A stretch of 64,000 nucleotides of DNA from Bacteroidales bacterium (GCA_017553625.1 JAFZKP010000007.1:1-64000); one strand, 5' to 3'. Shown: positions 26,411-34,746, counted from the stretch's first letter. Made by a program: numbers and translations. The notes: generated from the sequence alone by a model not told the origin.

Positions 26411-26913
26411 TTCGTCTTGAATTTGTAATGAATCTCTTTCAGCTCCTCGTTGGCTTTTGCAATCTTTTTCTTCAGGTTTTCCTTGTAATCAACGACTTTT
26501 TTAGCGATTTTCTCGTCGCCGACCGCCAGAATCTGAGCTGCCAGGATTGCAGCGTTCAAAGAGTTGTTCATTCCCACCGTCGCGACTGGGATTCCTGGAG
26601 GCATCTGCACTATTGAGAAAAGCGCATCCATGCCGTCGTTGCCAGATTTTACTGGTATTCCGATGACAGGTATCGGGGTCATCGCAGCGATGACGCCAGG
26701 CAGATGAGCCGCCATTCCCGCAGCAGCGATGATGACTTTTATGCCTCGTTTCTGGGCGTTTCTGGCAAATTCCTCGACCAACTCAGGCGTGCGGTGCGCA
26801 CTCAAAGCGTTCATCTCAAACGGAATCTCCATCTCATCGAAAAAACTCAAAGCCTTCTCCAAAACCGGCAGGTCGGAGGTGCTTCCCATTATCACACTTA
26901 CTAAAGGATTCAT
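26407..26913 (-). CDS. purE: N5-carboxyaminoimidazole ribonucleotide mutase
   Basis: A 168-residue class I PurE that converts N5-CAIR to CAIR in de novo purine synthesis. The signature [17 protein letters not shown] at the N-terminus (phosphate-binding GS.SD) and ALSAHRTPE (residues 37-45) are intact, as is the [20 protein letters not shown] core. It is divergent from hpt, so synthesis and salvage of purines flank one promoter region. Its own -7 element TAACTTTG is at 26941-26934. Confidence 0.96.
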   Translation of the reverse strand: MNPLVSVIMGSTSDLPVLEKALSFFDEMEIPFEMNALSAHRTPELVEEFARNAQKRGIKVIIAAAGMAAHLPGVIAAMTPIPVIGIPVKSGNDGMDALFSIVQMPPGIPVATVGMNNSLNAAILAAQILAVGDEKIAKKVVDYKENLKKKIAKANEELKEIHYKFKTN

Positions 26914-26933
26914 TTTTAAAATTTTATTTTTTG

Positions 26934-26963
26934 CAAAGTTACTAAATAAAATTTTTATATTTG
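26934..26963. promoter_or_regulatory. Back-to-back promoters of purE (-) and hpt (+)
   Basis: TAACTTTG on the minus strand (26941-26934) serves purE, and TATATTTG on the plus strand (26956-26963) serves hpt. The -7 elements are only 14 bases apart, so the two polymerase footprints must overlap and the two promoters may compete. Confidence 0.55.
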
Positions 26964-27006
26964 CAAAAGTTAATAATTTTTAACATAATTTTATAACACT
27001 TTGATT

Positions 27007-27546
27007 ATGAGCATCATAAGAGTTTCAGACAAGGATTTTGCACCTTTTATCCCACAAGAGAAGATTGAAAACGAAATTCACCGAATCGCCAGTGAAATCA
27101 AGCGGGACGTGGACGGCATGGAGCCGTTGTTCCTCGTAATGCTTAACGGCGCTTTCATGTTCGCCGCCGAGCTGTTTAAAAACCTCGAAATGCCGTGCGA
27201 AATGGCGTTTGTGAAGTATAAAACCTACGAAGGCACGCATAGCACTGGCAAGGCAAACGCTCTCTTAGGTCTTGACACTCAACTTATTAAAGGCAGAAAC
27301 ATCGTCATCGTGGAAGACATCGTCGACTCAGGCTTCACCATGAGCCAGCTTCTGAAAGACCTCGAAGCCGCCGGCGCGAAGAGCATTCGCATCGCCACCA
27401 TGATGTTCAAGCCTAACGCATTCAAATTCAATTATAAAATCGACTATATCGGCATGAATATCGGCAACGATTTCATCGTCGGCTACGGCCTCGACTATAA
27501 TGAATACGGACGTAATTTAAAGGAAATCTATAAAATTGTTGAATAA
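27007..27546 (+). CDS. hpt: Hypoxanthine phosphoribosyltransferase
   Basis: A 179-residue purine salvage enzyme making IMP (and GMP) from hypoxanthine (guanine) and PRPP. The PRPP loop IVIVEDIVDSGFTMSQ lies near residues 99-114 and the base-binding IGMNIGNDFIVGYGLDY near the end. The ATG at 27007 is preferred over the TTG two codons upstream. Its stop shares one base with the adk start (TAATG), a tight coupling in keeping with the Hpt-Adk fusion proteins known from some Bacteroidota. Confidence 0.96.
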   Translation: MSIIRVSDKDFAPFIPQEKIENEIHRIASEIKRDVDGMEPLFLVMLNGAFMFAAELFKNLEMPCEMAFVKYKTYEGTHSTGKANALLGLDTQLIKGRNIVIVEDIVDSGFTMSQLLKDLEAAGAKSIRIATMMFKPNAFKFNYKIDYIGMNIGNDFIVGYGLDYNEYGRNLKEIYKIVE

Positions 27547-28112
27547 TGAATATCATACTTTTCGGACCTCCAGGTGCTGGCAAAGGCACTCAGTCACAAC
27601 AACTTAAAGAAAAATACGGTCTTACATACCTCTCAACTGGCGACATCCTTCGTGAGGAGATGGCAGCCGAGACGGAAATCGGCAAGAAGGTGAAAGACAT
27701 CATCAGCAAAGGCGGCTTGGTGTCAGATGAAATCGTCGTCTCCATCATCAAAGGAAGAGTCGGAGCCAACCTGAAATCAGCAGGATTTTTGTTTGACGGC
27801 TTCCCGCGCACAGTGAGACAAGCCGAGATGCTTGACGAAATAATGAAAGGCTTCTCTTTGAAAATCAATGCCGTCTACAGTCTCGAAGTGCCAGAGGAAA
27901 TCCTCATCAACCGCATGCTTGAACGCGGCAAGACCAGCGGCAGAGCTGATGACAACATCGAATCCATCAAACATCGTTTTGTGGAATACAAGGAAAAAAC
28001 CGCACCAGTTCTTGACTACTACAAGAAACAAGGCAACCTCATAGGAATCAACGGCGTAGGAGAAATAAGCGAGATTTTCGCAAACCTTTGCAAAGAAATT
28101 GACAAATTATAA
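27546..28112 (+). CDS. adk: Adenylate kinase, short form
   Basis: A 188-residue adenylate kinase that interconverts AMP, ADP and ATP. It has the P-loop GPPGAGKGTQ (7-16), the AMP-binding TYLSTGDILREE and DGFPRTVRQAE segments, and a short LID (RGKTSGRADDN) without the zinc cysteines of long forms. It begins inside the hpt stop codon. A 48-bp palindromic repeat begins two bases after its stop and separates it from malQ. Confidence 0.96.
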   Translation: MNIILFGPPGAGKGTQSQQLKEKYGLTYLSTGDILREEMAAETEIGKKVKDIISKGGLVSDEIVVSIIKGRVGANLKSAGFLFDGFPRTVRQAEMLDEIMKGFSLKINAVYSLEVPEEILINRMLERGKTSGRADDNIESIKHRFVEYKEKTAPVLDYYKKQGNLIGINGVGEISEIFANLCKEIDKL

Positions 28113-28114
28113 TG

Positions 28115-28162
28115 GTAGGGGCGAATAATTATTCGCCCTGGCGAATGTGATTCGCCCCTACA
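28115..28162. repeat. 48-bp compound palindrome between adk and malQ
   Basis: Outer arms GTAGGGGCGAAT (28115-28126) and ATTCGCCCCTAC (28151-28162) enclose further ATTCGCCC and GGCGAAT half-copies, so two alternative hairpins can form. It ends six bases before the malQ start and so occupies the whole malQ leader. Confidence 0.88.
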
Positions 28163-28167
28163 AGTTA

Positions 28168-29658
28168 ATGATGAATTACCATTATTATAGTGGCGTTGCA
28201 GTTCCGGTTTTCTCGCTTAGAAGCGAAGAAAGCTGCGGTATCGGCGAGTTCCTAGATTTGAAGAAACTTGCCGACTGGTGCGTTGCGACAGGTTTGAAGC
28301 TCATTCAGATTCTTCCTATCAACGACACCACCACCGAAGGCGGCTGGAGTGATTCATATCCTTATAAGTCAATAAGCACCAAGGCGTTACATCCAATTTA
28401 CCTCAACGTTGAAAAAGTCGGGATTCTGAAGGACGAGAACGACAGGCAGCGTTTTCAGGAAATAAAAAAAGAACTGAACGCCAAGGAATTCGTAGATTAT
28501 CCGGAGGTTTTCAGAACCAAGATGTGGTATTTGCATCGAGTTTTTGACTCAATGAATGTGCGACCTGCGGTCGAATGTGATAAATGTGCCGCTTCGCGGA
28601 ATGTGCAGCCTTCGGCTGACGGGTTTTACGAGTTTCTGCAGTATCATTGCGACAAGCAACTCTCTGATGCCGTTGATTATCTGCACGAAAGAGGCATCAT
28701 GCTGAAAGGCGACCTGCCTATCGGCGTGAACCGTGACAGCGACGACGTGAAACAAAAACCGCATCTTTTCAACCTCGACATGGAAACAGGCGCGCCGCCC
28801 GACGCTTTCGCGGCGAAGGGTCAGAACTGGGGCTTCCCCACCTATAACTGGACCGCGATGGAAGCAGAAGATTTCCAGTGGTGGAAAGACCGCGTGCAAT
28901 GGTTCAAAAAATATTTCGACGCCCTGCGCATCGATCATATTCTGGGGTTTTTCCGTATCTGGGAGATTCCAAAAGGCAGTCCCGACGCGAGTTTCGGACA
29001 TTATTCGCCTGAAAACCCGCGGCTGTGGGAGATTGAAGGACGAAAACGGTTGCAAACAATATTCGGTTTGCCAACCGTAGAGACGCACGGCCGTGCGTCT
29101 CTACAAACGGGTAAACCGTTGTTAATTTGTGGCGAGGACCTCGGCATGGTCGCGCCATGCGTCCCCGGCGTGATGCGCGAGCTGGGAATTTTGAGCCTCG
29201 AGGTTCAGCGCATGCCGAAAAACAGCAGCCGCCCGTTCAGCGACCCGCGCGAGAACCCTTACCTCAGCGTTGACACCACAGGAACACACGACATGCCGAC
29301 GATACGCGGATGGTGGGAGCAGGACCGTGTGCTGTCGGCTCGTTTTTACCACGAGATGCTGCATCACACCGACAACCCGCCATATTTCTGCGAGCCGTAT
29401 ATCTGCCAAGAGATTGTTGAACAACATCTTAACAGCAGCTCGCAATGGGTCATACTGCCGATTCAGGATTACATCGCGATGGACGGCGACTTCCGTTGGG
29501 ACAACACCTGGGACGAACAGATAAACGAGCCCTCCGACCCGAAATGGCGTTGGAAATTCAGGATGCACCAGAACCTCGAATCGCTTATCGGTAACGAGAA
29601 GCTGACAAATCTTCTAAAAAAAATGATAACGTCACATGGACGTAACAAAACTGATTAA
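28168..29658 (+). CDS. malQ: 4-alpha-glucanotransferase (GH77, DPE2-type, unusually short)
   Basis: Disproportionating enzyme that moves alpha-1,4-glucan segments in maltose and glycogen metabolism. The catalytic residues are intact: nucleophile Asp256 (ALRIDH), acid/base Glu323 (ICGEDLG) and Asp375 (GTHDMP). The sequence (GVAVPVFSLRSEESCGIGEF, INDTTTEGGWSDSYPY) is of the DPE2 branch, whose Bacteroidota members are, from memory, near 890 residues with N-terminal starch-binding domains. This one has 496 residues: it lacks those domains and is shortened after residue 128 and between about 270 and 318. In-frame repeats lie at both shortened places (28555-28618, 29077-29104). Start 28168 or 28171; an upstream ATG lies within a repeat. 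Confidence 0.9.
   Translation: MMNYHYYSGVAVPVFSLRSEESCGIGEFLDLKKLADWCVATGLKLIQILPINDTTTEGGWSDSYPYKSISTKALHPIYLNVEKVGILKDENDRQRFQEIKKELNAKEFVDYPEVFRTKMWYLHRVFDSMNVRPAVECDKCAASRNVQPSADGFYEFLQYHCDKQLSDAVDYLHERGIMLKGDLPIGVNRDSDDVKQKPHLFNLDMETGAPPDAFAAKGQNWGFPTYNWTAMEAEDFQWWKDRVQWFKKYFDALRIDHILGFFRIWEIPKGSPDASFGHYSPENPRLWEIEGRKRLQTIFGLPTVETHGRASLQTGKPLLICGEDLGMVAPCVPGVMRELGILSLEVQRMPKNSSRPFSDPRENPYLSVDTTGTHDMPTIRGWWEQDRVLSARFYHEMLHHTDNPPYFCEPYICQEIVEQHLNSSSQWVILPIQDYIAMDGDFRWDNTWDEQINEPSDPKWRWKFRMHQNLESLIGNEKLTNLLKKMITSHGRNKTD
28555..28618. repeat. AATGTG-linked hairpin array inside malQ
   Basis: Hairpins CGACC-tgc-GGTCG (28561-28573), CCGC-ttc-GCGG (28589-28599) and CAGCC-ttc-GGCTG (28606-28618) are separated by AATGTG. 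They are read in frame as MNVRPAVECDKCAASRNVQP. The same design recurs between genes at 56794-56877. Confidence 0.85.
29077..29104. repeat. Perfect 28-bp palindrome inside malQ
   Basis: GTAGAGACGCACGG pairs perfectly with CCGTGCGTCTCTAC; flanking CGGTTT/AAACCG extends the pairing. Read in frame as VETHGRASLQ, closely like the VETCHGASLQ from the copy in the GH3 gene, so both copies sit in the same reading frame. Confidence 0.92.
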
Positions 29659-29702
29659 CTGACTAACTGACTAACTGATTAACTGATTAACTGATTAACT
29701 GA
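29651..29702. repeat. Octamer tandem array CTGAYTAA, 6.5 copies
   Basis: Units CTGATTAA or CTGACTAA repeat every 8 bases and start in the last malQ codons; they supply the malQ stop codon and fill the gap to the CPBP protease gene. The array holds stop codons in every frame. Confidence 0.92.
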
Positions 29703-29703
29703 T

Positions 29704-30576
29704 ATGAATTTTCCTTTGATAAAAAACGCCTCACGAGGCAGCAAACTCTTGATTTTCATGCTATTGCTAATCTTCGGATTGGTATTCAGCAGCATCTTGG
29801 GACTTCTCATCATAAAAATGAGAGGCGGCGGCATGACCGACATCACCAATCTGCAGATCAACCAGATTTGCAGCCAAATCATCGGACTGCTTCTTCCGCC
29901 GTTGGCTTATGTCATGCTTGTTAAAGAAAAACCGTTTAACTATCTTGGATTAAACAACTTACCAAAATGGGCGTTGTTGGGAATCGTGGCGATGTTCACT
30001 GTTCTGCCGTTCAACGCATGGATAGCGGAATGGAACAATAGCATCGTTTTTCCGGAATCGATGGCGGCACTTGAGAGCAAGTTGAAAAATTTGCATGAGT
30101 TGTACGAATCGACATCCGAAATGCTGATGAAAGGCAGCAACCTGGTGGTCGGGATATTGATTTTCGGATTTTTGGCGGCAGCCAGCGAGGAGCTGCTGTT
30201 CCGCGCTGTGATACAAAAAGCGTTAGTGAAAATCTTCAAGAACGTGCATGTCGGAATCTTCGTGACCGCCATTGTTTTCTCGGCATTCCACGGCGATTTT
30301 TACGGGTTCTTCCCTCGTTTCATCCTCGGTCTGATGCTCGGTTACATGTTCTGGCTCTCCGGCTCCATCTGGGCGACAATCATCATGCATTTCACTAATA
30401 ACGTCACCGTCGTGATGCTTTTTTTCATGAACAAAAAAGAAATAATCAATGTCGACATCGATAAAGTAGGCAACACTGACAACACGTTATTGATAATTTT
30501 AAGCATAATAGCCACCATCGCAATATTTTTAGTTTGCAATCGTTTCAAAAACAAAACTAACCAACTGACTAACTGA
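29704..30576 (+). CDS. CPBP family intramembrane metalloprotease
   Basis: A 290-residue membrane protein of the CPBP (CAAX protease and bacteriocin-processing) family. The motif EELLFR (Glu-Glu-x3-Arg, near residues 162-167) and the two conserved metal ligands in FSAFHGDFYGFFPRF and TIIMHFTNNV are present, in about eight helices. Relatives process peptides or protect against bacteriocins; the role here is unknown. The last residues (NQLTN) and stop codon are encoded by an octamer repeat, and another octamer array precedes the start. Confidence 0.9.
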   Translation: MNFPLIKNASRGSKLLIFMLLLIFGLVFSSILGLLIIKMRGGGMTDITNLQINQICSQIIGLLLPPLAYVMLVKEKPFNYLGLNNLPKWALLGIVAMFTVLPFNAWIAEWNNSIVFPESMAALESKLKNLHELYESTSEMLMKGSNLVVGILIFGFLAAASEELLFRAVIQKALVKIFKNVHVGIFVTAIVFSAFHGDFYGFFPRFILGLMLGYMFWLSGSIWATIIMHFTNNVTVVMLFFMNKKEIINVDIDKVGNTDNTLLIILSIIATIAIFLVCNRFKNKTNQLTN

Positions 30577-30618
30577 CTAACTGATTAACTGATTAACTGA
30601 TTAACTGATTAACTGCTA
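30557..30618. repeat. Octamer tandem array CTGAYTAA, about 7 copies
   Basis: The same 8-base unit as at 29651, same orientation, ending directly before the GtrA ATG at 30619. It also encodes the last five residues and stop of the CPBP gene. Confidence 0.9.
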
Positions 30619-31008
30619 ATGACTATTGACAAGCTCTTCATATTGAAATTCCTGAAATTCGGAGTCGTAGGATTCTCTGGCGTTTTCGTCGATTTCGGCA
30701 TCACCTGGCTCTTCAAGGAGAAGGTTAAGCTCAACAAATACGTGAGCAACGCCATCGGTTTCATCTGCGCCGCCACTTCGAACTATGTCTTAAACAGGAT
30801 TTGGACATTCGAGAGCGAGAACGCCGATGTCGCCACGGAATATGGAAAGTTCATGCTTGTCTCCGCTATCGGATTGGGAATCAATTCATTAACGCTTTAC
30901 CTTTTGACCGACAAACTGAAATGGAACTTCTATCTCAGCAAAATCTTCGCTATCGGAGTAGCGACGCTGTGGAACTTTTTTGCGAATTTATTATTTACCT
31001 TTAAATAA
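30619..31008 (+). CDS. GtrA-like flippase/membrane protein
   Basis: A 129-residue protein with four transmembrane helices of the GtrA family, whose members are thought to flip or assist transfer of undecaprenyl-linked sugars for surface polysaccharide. The family signatures KFGVVGFSGVFVDFGITWLF at the N-terminus and SNYVLNRIWTFES in the middle are present. It may cooperate with glycosyltransferases elsewhere, since none is adjacent. The ATG abuts the octamer array. Confidence 0.9.
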   Translation: MTIDKLFILKFLKFGVVGFSGVFVDFGITWLFKEKVKLNKYVSNAIGFICAATSNYVLNRIWTFESENADVATEYGKFMLVSAIGLGINSLTLYLLTDKLKWNFYLSKIFAIGVATLWNFFANLLFTFK

Positions 31009-31014
31009 TGCTTT

Positions 31015-31129
31015 CGTCATTTCGACTGAAACGAAATGAAATGGAGTGAAATGGAGAAATCCTTGTTTTTCGAACTTATTCAATTGTTTACGTAAAAATA
31101 AGGATTTCTCGACTTCGCTCGAAATGACG
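31015..31129. repeat. Long inverted repeat between convergent genes
   Basis: Left arm CGTCATTTCGA...GGAGAAATCCTT and right arm AAGGATTTCTC...TCGAAATGACG enclose about 50 bases of AT-rich loop. It fills the gap between gtrA (+) and cdd (-) and probably serves as terminator for both. The right arm (CTCGACTTCGCTCGAAATGA) is of the same general kind as the element at 36613. Confidence 0.85.
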
Positions 31130-31132
31130 GGA

Positions 31133-31633
31133 TTAGAATTCTGTGTATTTCTTCAGGAAATCCTCTGCAAATGTCAACGGCATGAGGTTGTCCATTTTTT
31201 CGGACACGATGATTGGTCCCTCTTCGCCCTGCATGATGACGCGCAAGGGCTGGTTATGACGGCTCTCGGCTTCAATCATAGCCTGACGGCAGCTGCCACA
31301 TGGCGGAACAGGCTGCGTAATCTTGCCGTCGCTGCCGATAGCGGTGACCGCCAACGCGACGATGGGCTGGTCAGGGTACTGCGCCTGGGCACTGAACAAC
31401 GCCACCCGCTCGGCACACAACCCCACAGGATAAACGGCGTTTTCCTGGTTGCTACCAATGATAATCAATCCGTTAGCGAGACGCACCGCTGCCCCAACAC
31501 GGAACTTCGAATATGGTGCGTATGCGTTCTTCGCCGCCTCCTTCGCCTTCAGCAAAAGAGCACGATCGTCGTCATTCAGCTCGTCAACAGAACCGAATTC
31601 AAGAAATGAAAGTGTGAGTTTATGTTTTTTCAT
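31133..31633 (-). CDS. cdd: Cytidine deaminase
   Basis: A 166-residue zinc enzyme that deaminates cytidine and deoxycytidine to uridine and deoxyuridine. The active site is complete: Cys73-Ala-Glu75 (GLCAERVAL) and Pro-Cys112-Gly-Ser-Cys115 (PPCGSCRQAM). It is the last gene of the minus-strand run that begins at 35493, five bases after ctp. A long inverted repeat follows its stop. Confidence 0.96.
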   Translation of the reverse strand: MKKHKLTLSFLEFGSVDELNDDDRALLLKAKEAAKNAYAPYSKFRVGAAVRLANGLIIIGSNQENAVYPVGLCAERVALFSAQAQYPDQPIVALAVTAIGSDGKITQPVPPCGSCRQAMIEAESRHNQPLRVIMQGEEGPIIVSEKMDNLMPLTFAEDFLKKYTEF

Positions 31634-31638
31634 GTCAG

Positions 31639-33291
31639 TTATTTTGTTCCTTTAAGGATGTTGTTGTATTCTTCCTGATTCAAAATGACCTCAAACGCCT
31701 TCGTGAGCTCCGGGTCGTCGTCCAATGTCGCGATAATCCTGCCTTTCTGATAGTAATAACGGCTTGCAATCTCGATTTTCAGCAGCTCTTCAATCTCTTT
31801 CCTGTTATTGATGATGTCGTTGGCTTTCTCCTCTTTTATCTTATCAACTGCTTGATCCAGAATGGGTTGTATCTCCTCAAGATAACCTTCCGACTTTGCG
31901 ACTTTCACAAGCTCCTTAATCTCTTTCTCGCTCTGCGATGTAAACGTAAAACCTTCATCCTTAACGAATTGCATAAAATCATCATAGATTTTGTCTGTGA
32001 TTTGGAACTCTTTTGCCGGTTTTATCGATTTATGCTCTCTGTGGAATTTGTTGGCGTATTTGAAGAACAGATTCTTCGCATAGAGATGCGTCGTTATTGT
32101 GGAAGCCACCGTCGGCTCGATTTTCACGTCAGGCTGGATGCCGTGGCCTTCATACACGACACGTCCGTTGGCGGTGTGGAATGCCCTACCCAAAGTGTCG
32201 TTTTTCGCAAGAGTGTCAGCGGTTTTCTTGTTCTTTTTGGAATAGTCGATTTCCTGGATGCAACGGTTGCTCGGCAGATAATAATGTGCCACCGTCACTT
32301 TGATCTGGGTGTTATAGCTCATCGGTAAGATGTTCTGTACCAATCCCTTACCGAATGTGCGCTGTCCCACGATGACGCCTCTGTCGAAGTCCTGGATGGA
32401 GCCGGAGACGATTTCCGAAGCCGACGCGCTGCCTTCGTTGACAAGAATCACCAACGGGATGTCGAGGTCGAGAGGCTCTTGCTGGGTGTAGTGGTTGTAG
32501 TTGTGTTCTCTCACTTTACCTTTCTGATACACAACGAGTTTGTTCTTCGGAACGAACATGTTCACAATCTCGACTGCCTCGTTGAGCAAACCGCCGCCAT
32601 TGCCTCTGAGGTCGAGGATGAAACCCTTGAGCTCGTGTTTTTTCTTCATGTCGACGATGACGTCTTTCAGTTCCTTGGCGCATCCCTTGGTAAACTGCGA
32701 CAAAATAGCATATCCGATGCCGTTGTCAAACACTGTCGAATAAGGGATGTCGTCGATTTTTATCTTTTCTCGTTTCAGCTCCCTCTCAAACGGCTCTTTC
32801 TCGCCTGGACGCTGCATCTTCAGTTTCACGGTGGTGCCAGGTGTGCCCTTCAGCAGCTCGCTCACCTCGTTAGTCATCTTTCCTGAAACGTCTATGCCGT
32901 TGACTTCCAGGAAAATATCTCCAGGAATCAAGCCCGCTTTGGCGGCTGGAAATCCTTCATAAGGCTCCGAAATCTGTGTCTTGCCCTCAAAATACTGAAT
33001 TATCGAGCCGATGCCGCCATATTCGCCTGTCGTCATGAGCTTCACGTCCTCTATCTGTGACTCCGGAATGAACACGGTGTAAGGGTCGAGACCGTCGAGC
33101 ATGGCGTTGATGGCGCTCTCGTTGAGCTCCGCCGGATTAATCTCGTCGACGTAATACATGTTGAGTTGCCTCAACACATTATTATATATGTCGATGCTCT
33201 TTGATATCTCGAAGTTGTTGTTTTTGTTCTGTCCCATCGCGTTTATCGCGGTGAGAACCATGATGATTACTGCAAGTTTGATACTTTTCAT
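31639..33291 (-). CDS. S41 family C-terminal processing peptidase
   Basis: A periplasmic serine protease (CtpA/Prc family) of 550 residues: signal peptide 1-20, PDZ domain about 85-165 (GGIGSIIQYFEGKTQISEPY onwards), peptidase S41 domain about 190-370. The catalytic Ser lies in NEGSASASE (285-293) and the Lys is Lys315 in TFGKG. The C-terminal 180 residues are helical and rich in Lys and Glu, as in Bacteroidota homologues. It trims or degrades envelope proteins from their C-terminus. Substrate unknown. Confidence 0.95.
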   Translation of the reverse strand: MKSIKLAVIIMVLTAINAMGQNKNNNFEISKSIDIYNNVLRQLNMYYVDEINPAELNESAINAMLDGLDPYTVFIPESQIEDVKLMTTGEYGGIGSIIQYFEGKTQISEPYEGFPAAKAGLIPGDIFLEVNGIDVSGKMTNEVSELLKGTPGTTVKLKMQRPGEKEPFERELKREKIKIDDIPYSTVFDNGIGYAILSQFTKGCAKELKDVIVDMKKKHELKGFILDLRGNGGGLLNEAVEIVNMFVPKNKLVVYQKGKVREHNYNHYTQQEPLDLDIPLVILVNEGSASASEIVSGSIQDFDRGVIVGQRTFGKGLVQNILPMSYNTQIKVTVAHYYLPSNRCIQEIDYSKKNKKTADTLAKNDTLGRAFHTANGRVVYEGHGIQPDVKIEPTVASTITTHLYAKNLFFKYANKFHREHKSIKPAKEFQITDKIYDDFMQFVKDEGFTFTSQSEKEIKELVKVAKSEGYLEEIQPILDQAVDKIKEEKANDIINNRKEIEELLKIEIASRYYYQKGRIIATLDDDPELTKAFEVILNQEEYNNILKGTK

Positions 33292-33350
33292 GTCATTTTT
33301 TCTTTTTCCACAGGATTCGCCTGGGGTTATTATCTGTCACCCCTTCGGGA

Positions 33351-33593
33351 TTATGGCACCGGGTCATATCCTGAGCCGCCCCAGGGGTTGCACGATGCCA
33401 CACGTTTTATTGTCAGCCAGCCGCCCTTGATGGCGCCGTATTTCCGTATTGCCTCGATGCCGTAGTTGGAGCACGTAGGCGTGTAGCGGCAGTTGCGCCC
33501 GATGAACGGAGAGAGCGTGTACTGATAAATCTTTATCAGCAGAATCAGGAAGTTAGCCGGCAGTTTTACTATGAAGTTCAATACTTTTTTCAT
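33351..33593 (-). CDS. yidD: Membrane protein insertion efficiency factor YidD
   Basis: An 80-residue amphipathic, membrane-associated protein that helps YidC-dependent insertion. The family core [20 protein letters not shown], then [14 protein letters not shown] and [17 protein letters not shown], is complete. It overlaps the rnpA end by four bases, the standard rnpA-yidD order. Confidence 0.95.
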   Translation of the reverse strand: MKKVLNFIVKLPANFLILLIKIYQYTLSPFIGRNCRYTPTCSNYGIEAIRKYGAIKGGWLTIKRVASCNPWGGSGYDPVP

Positions 33594-33979
33594 AATTTCT
33601 CGACCAGACGTTCAACGACCTTTTTCATTTTCTCTTCCATCTCACTGTATTTCAAGATGACAGTGGCATTATACACAAACGCCACATCGAGCGTTTTGTT
33701 GTTCGACAGGCATAATTTCATCAGTTCCGCCTTGTTTTTCCTCCAGCTTTCGCGAATGAGGCGCTTCACGCGATTGCGTTTCACGGCGTGATGAAAACGT
33801 TTTTTGGAAACGGACACAAGAATCCTCGGAATCGCATTTTCTTGATTCTCAGCATCATAAAGATGCACAACAACACGAAAAGGATACAATGAGAATCCTT
33901 TTCCTTTTTCAAATAAAGTCTGGACAGCTTTTTTGTGGTATATCCGCTGCGATTTCGGTAATCCTTCCTTGGGTTCCAA
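33590..33979 (-). CDS. rnpA: Ribonuclease P protein component
   Basis: The 129-residue protein subunit of RNase P, which trims tRNA 5' ends. The RNR motif [13 protein letters not shown] near residues 69-81 and the N-terminal [20 protein letters not shown] are typical. The frame is opened directly by the hemD stop codon (TAA TTG), so no ATG start exists; TTG at 33979-33977 is the only start that keeps the conserved N-terminus. hemD and rnpA are thus in the same frame, separated by a single stop codon. Confidence 0.93.
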   Translation of the reverse strand: MEPKEGLPKSQRIYHKKAVQTLFEKGKGFSLYPFRVVVHLYDAENQENAIPRILVSVSKKRFHHAVKRNRVKRLIRESWRKNKAELMKLCLSNNKTLDVAFVYNATVILKYSEMEEKMKKVVERLVEKL

Positions 33980-34744
33980 TTATCTTTTCTTTGCTTTTTT
34001 CGTTTCAGCCTCAAGATATTCTTCGATAGCCATCGTTATCGACGGGGCGGTCTTTGTCGGGGCGCTGAGGCTCAGGTTGAAACCGGCGTCGGTGATGGAT
34101 TTTGCCGTCGCAGCGCCGAGAGCACCTATCGCCACCTCACCCTGCACGAAGTCAGGGAAGTTGATTTTCAGGGATTCGATACCTGCCGGGCTGAAAAACA
34201 CGAGCATGTCGTATTTCTTGATGTCGATGCCGCTAAGGTCAGCTGGAACGGTGCGGAAAAGCATCGATTTCTTGAAGTTCAGCTTGGCGGCGTCCATCAT
34301 CTCGCCATAGTCCTCGCTTGTTACGATATTCGACGTAGGAAGGAAATATGTCTCCTCCTTGTGTTTTTTCATTATCTCGACAAGGTCGGCGAAAGTCTGG
34401 TTTCCGTAGAAAATCTTCCTCTTGCGGAATTGTATATAATGTTGAAGATACAAAGCCGTCGACTCGTTGACACAGAAATACTTAAGGTCATCCGGCACTG
34501 TGTAGCGCATCTCCTTCGCGATACGGAAGAAGTGGTCGACAGCGTTGCGGCTCGTGAGAATGATTGCGGTATAATCGGTGAGCTTCACATGGTCCTGACG
34601 CAGCTCCGACGCCTCCACGCCTTCAATCTTAATAAATTTCTCAAAATCAATTTTTACGTTGTATTTCTTGATGATACTATCGAAATGTGTCTTCGAAATA
34701 TCAACCGGCTTCGGCTGCGATATGAGTATGTTTTTAATCTTCAT
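33980..34744 (-). CDS. hemD: Uroporphyrinogen-III synthase family protein
   Basis: A 254-residue HemD-like protein (MKIKNILISQPKP at the start; LTSRNAVDHFFRIA and MLVFFSPAGIESLKINFPD in the two lobes). HemD closes and rearranges hydroxymethylbilane to uroporphyrinogen III. In Bacteroidota this neighbour of DUF4271 and rnpA is often annotated as HemD even where haem synthesis is partial, so the activity is not certain. The start at 34744 is preferred over 34759 because the ILISQPKP strand should be close to the N-terminus. The gene before it ends at 34747, two bases upstream. Confidence 0.85.
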   Translation of the reverse strand: MKIKNILISQPKPVDISKTHFDSIIKKYNVKIDFEKFIKIEGVEASELRQDHVKLTDYTAIILTSRNAVDHFFRIAKEMRYTVPDDLKYFCVNESTALYLQHYIQFRKRKIFYGNQTFADLVEIMKKHKEETYFLPTSNIVTSEDYGEMMDAAKLNFKKSMLFRTVPADLSGIDIKKYDMLVFFSPAGIESLKINFPDFVQGEVAIGALGAATAKSITDAGFNLSLSAPTKTAPSITMAIEEYLEAETKKAKKR

Positions 34745-34746
34745 CT

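Noticed and set aside
33300-33350. Another AATGTG/TTCG-type repeat (CCCCTTCGGGATTATGG) after yidD
   Set aside because: A single short stem without the linker or spacing of the family; not enough to call a copy.
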